Shown piece after piece: positions 63,226-64,000 of a DNA stretch of 64,000 nt. Position numbers and translations under genes: made by a program. The notes below the pieces were generated by a model. It made no database searches and was not told the DNA's origin. It worked only from the letters and a program-made list of their open reading frames with translations. The DNA lies in assembly GCF_012935715.1 (NCBI RefSeq), contig NZ_CP052860.1:5394001-5458000 (forward strand), given 5' to 3'. Every line of letters starts with the position of its first letter. Positions within the stretch are counted from its first letter, which is position 1. This DNA is from Pseudomonas sp. ADAK13. GTDB lineage: Bacteria; Pseudomonadota; Gammaproteobacteria; Pseudomonadales; Pseudomonadaceae.

Positions 63226-64000
63226 ATGCCAACCTCTCTTGTGCGCTCTGCGCTGTTCGTACCCGGCAGCCGACCGGAACGGTTTGCCAAGGCCCTGGCC
63301 AGTGGCGCCGATGCGGTGATTGTGGATTTTGAAGACGCGGTGGAAGAGCCGCTCAAGCGCCAGGCCCGGGACAACCTCGGGGTGTTTTTGCAGGCGACGC
63401 CGGCGGCGCGGGTGTGGGTGCGGATCAATGCGCCTGAGCATCCTGAGCATTTTGCCGATGTGGCGTTCTGTCAGGCCCATGCCGGGGTCGCGGGGGTGTT
63501 GCTGCCCAAGGTTGAAAGCGCGGCCCAGGTGGCCGTGGTGGCCGCCACGGGCAAGGCGATCTGGCCGATCATCGAGAGTGCACGTGGCTTGCTGGCGGTG
63601 GCGGAAATCGCCCATGCGCCGTCGGTGGAACGCCTGTCATTCGGCGGCCTGGACCTGGCGCTGGACCTGAACCTGAGCAGCAACTCCCCGGCCGCTCAAT
63701 TTGCCCTGGACCAGGCGCGCCTGGCCTTGATCGTGCATTCCCGCGCCGCCGGGCTGGTGGCGCCGCTGGACGGTGTGCACCCGGCCATCGACGACCCCGA
63801 GGGCCTGCGCCGCTCGATTCGGCATGCCTATGAAATGGGCTTTGCCGGCGCGCTGTGTATCCATCCCAAACAGGTGGCGGTGATTCATCAGGCGTTGGCC
63901 CCCAGCGCCGAGGATCTGGCGTGGGCGAAACGGGTGGTGGAAGCCGGTGCCCATGGGGCAGGGGCCTATCAACTGGACGGGCAAATGGTCGACGCACCGG
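63226..64000 (+). CDS. ccl: (S)-citramalyl-CoA lyase, CitE-like (cut by right edge)
   Basis: Cytoplasmic lyase splitting citramalyl-CoA into acetyl-CoA and pyruvate. About 258 residues are visible; the 3' end is missing. The HpcH/CitE motifs are LFVPGSRPERFAKAL at the N-terminus, VDFEDAVEEPLK near residue 33, and LSFGGLDLALDLN near 137. It starts 14 bp after ict with AGGAA upstream. Completes the activation-hydration-cleavage route of itaconate. A general CitE-like lyase is the alternative if the context were ignored. Confidence 0.87.
   Translation, partial: MPTSLVRSALFVPGSRPERFAKALASGADAVIVDFEDAVEEPLKRQARDNLGVFLQATPAARVWVRINAPEHPEHFADVAFCQAHAGVAGVLLPKVESAAQVAVVAATGKAIWPIIESARGLLAVAEIAHAPSVERLSFGGLDLALDLNLSSNSPAAQFALDQARLALIVHSRAAGLVAPLDGVHPAIDDPEGLRRSIRHAYEMGFAGALCIHPKQVAVIHQALAPSAEDLAWAKRVVEAGAHGAGAYQLDGQMVDAP

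Overview
The window looks like a chromosome segment of a fluorescent pseudomonad (Pseudomonas fluorescens group). It is GC-rich, codon use favours GGC, CTG and ATC, and the intergenic spaces carry the short inverted-repeat doublets beginning TGTGGGAGCTGGCTTGCC that are scattered through these genomes. It also holds pseudomonad marker operons: ptxS-kguEKT for 2-ketogluconate and an itaconate operon ordered like the Pseudomonas aeruginosa one. I found no rRNA, tRNA, CRISPR array, transposase, integrase or phage gene.

Layout. 1-4205: 2-ketogluconate uptake and phosphorylation (kguT, cut by the left edge, then kguK, kguE and the LacI-type regulator ptxS), with two identical PtxS operators. 4304-19730: an accessory locus of four very long, signal-less Ig-like repeat proteins (two of about 655 residues on the plus strand, two of 1244 and 1491 residues on the minus strand) around one pertactin-type autotransporter. 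The two large paralogues share a nearly identical 66-bp leader and differ in their C-terminal domains. 19753-21990: a LysE exporter with its AraC regulator, and a DUF1345 membrane protein. 22017-28482: an RND efflux pump (permease and lipoprotein adaptor, no outer-membrane gene) facing a divergent RstA/RstB-like two-component system. 28706-35849: housekeeping and lipid genes (dienoyl-CoA isomerase, NudC, a TSUP permease, phosphatidylcholine synthase, an RlmI-like methyltransferase, a second AceE-type E1 dehydrogenase).

35866-43738: a DUF1289 gene framed by two nearly identical 123-bp inverted repeats; nrdB without nrdA but with paired NrdR boxes; then a small catabolic cluster (Fae homologue, aldo/keto reductase, aldehyde dehydrogenase, MFS importer, LysR). 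43769-53709: a minus-strand run with a 2-oxoglutarate oxygenase, an M24-fold protein whose six predicted metal ligands have the spacing of the DMSP lyase DddP, a peptide-type ABC importer and a porin, controlled by a divergent LysR. This reads as uptake and breakdown of one small nitrogenous or peptide-like compound, substrate unknown. 53647-57422: an MFS transporter, a LysR regulator, a long repeat palindrome and a GFA-family protein. 57457-64000: the itaconate operon (LysR regulator, itaconyl-CoA hydratase, acyl-CoA dehydrogenase, MmgE/PrpD protein, CoA-transferase and the start of citramalyl-CoA lyase, cut by the right edge).

The least explained parts are the Ig-like repeat locus, the DddP-like operon and the Fae cluster. 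Functions are assigned from motifs and gene order read by eye; no database search was possible.
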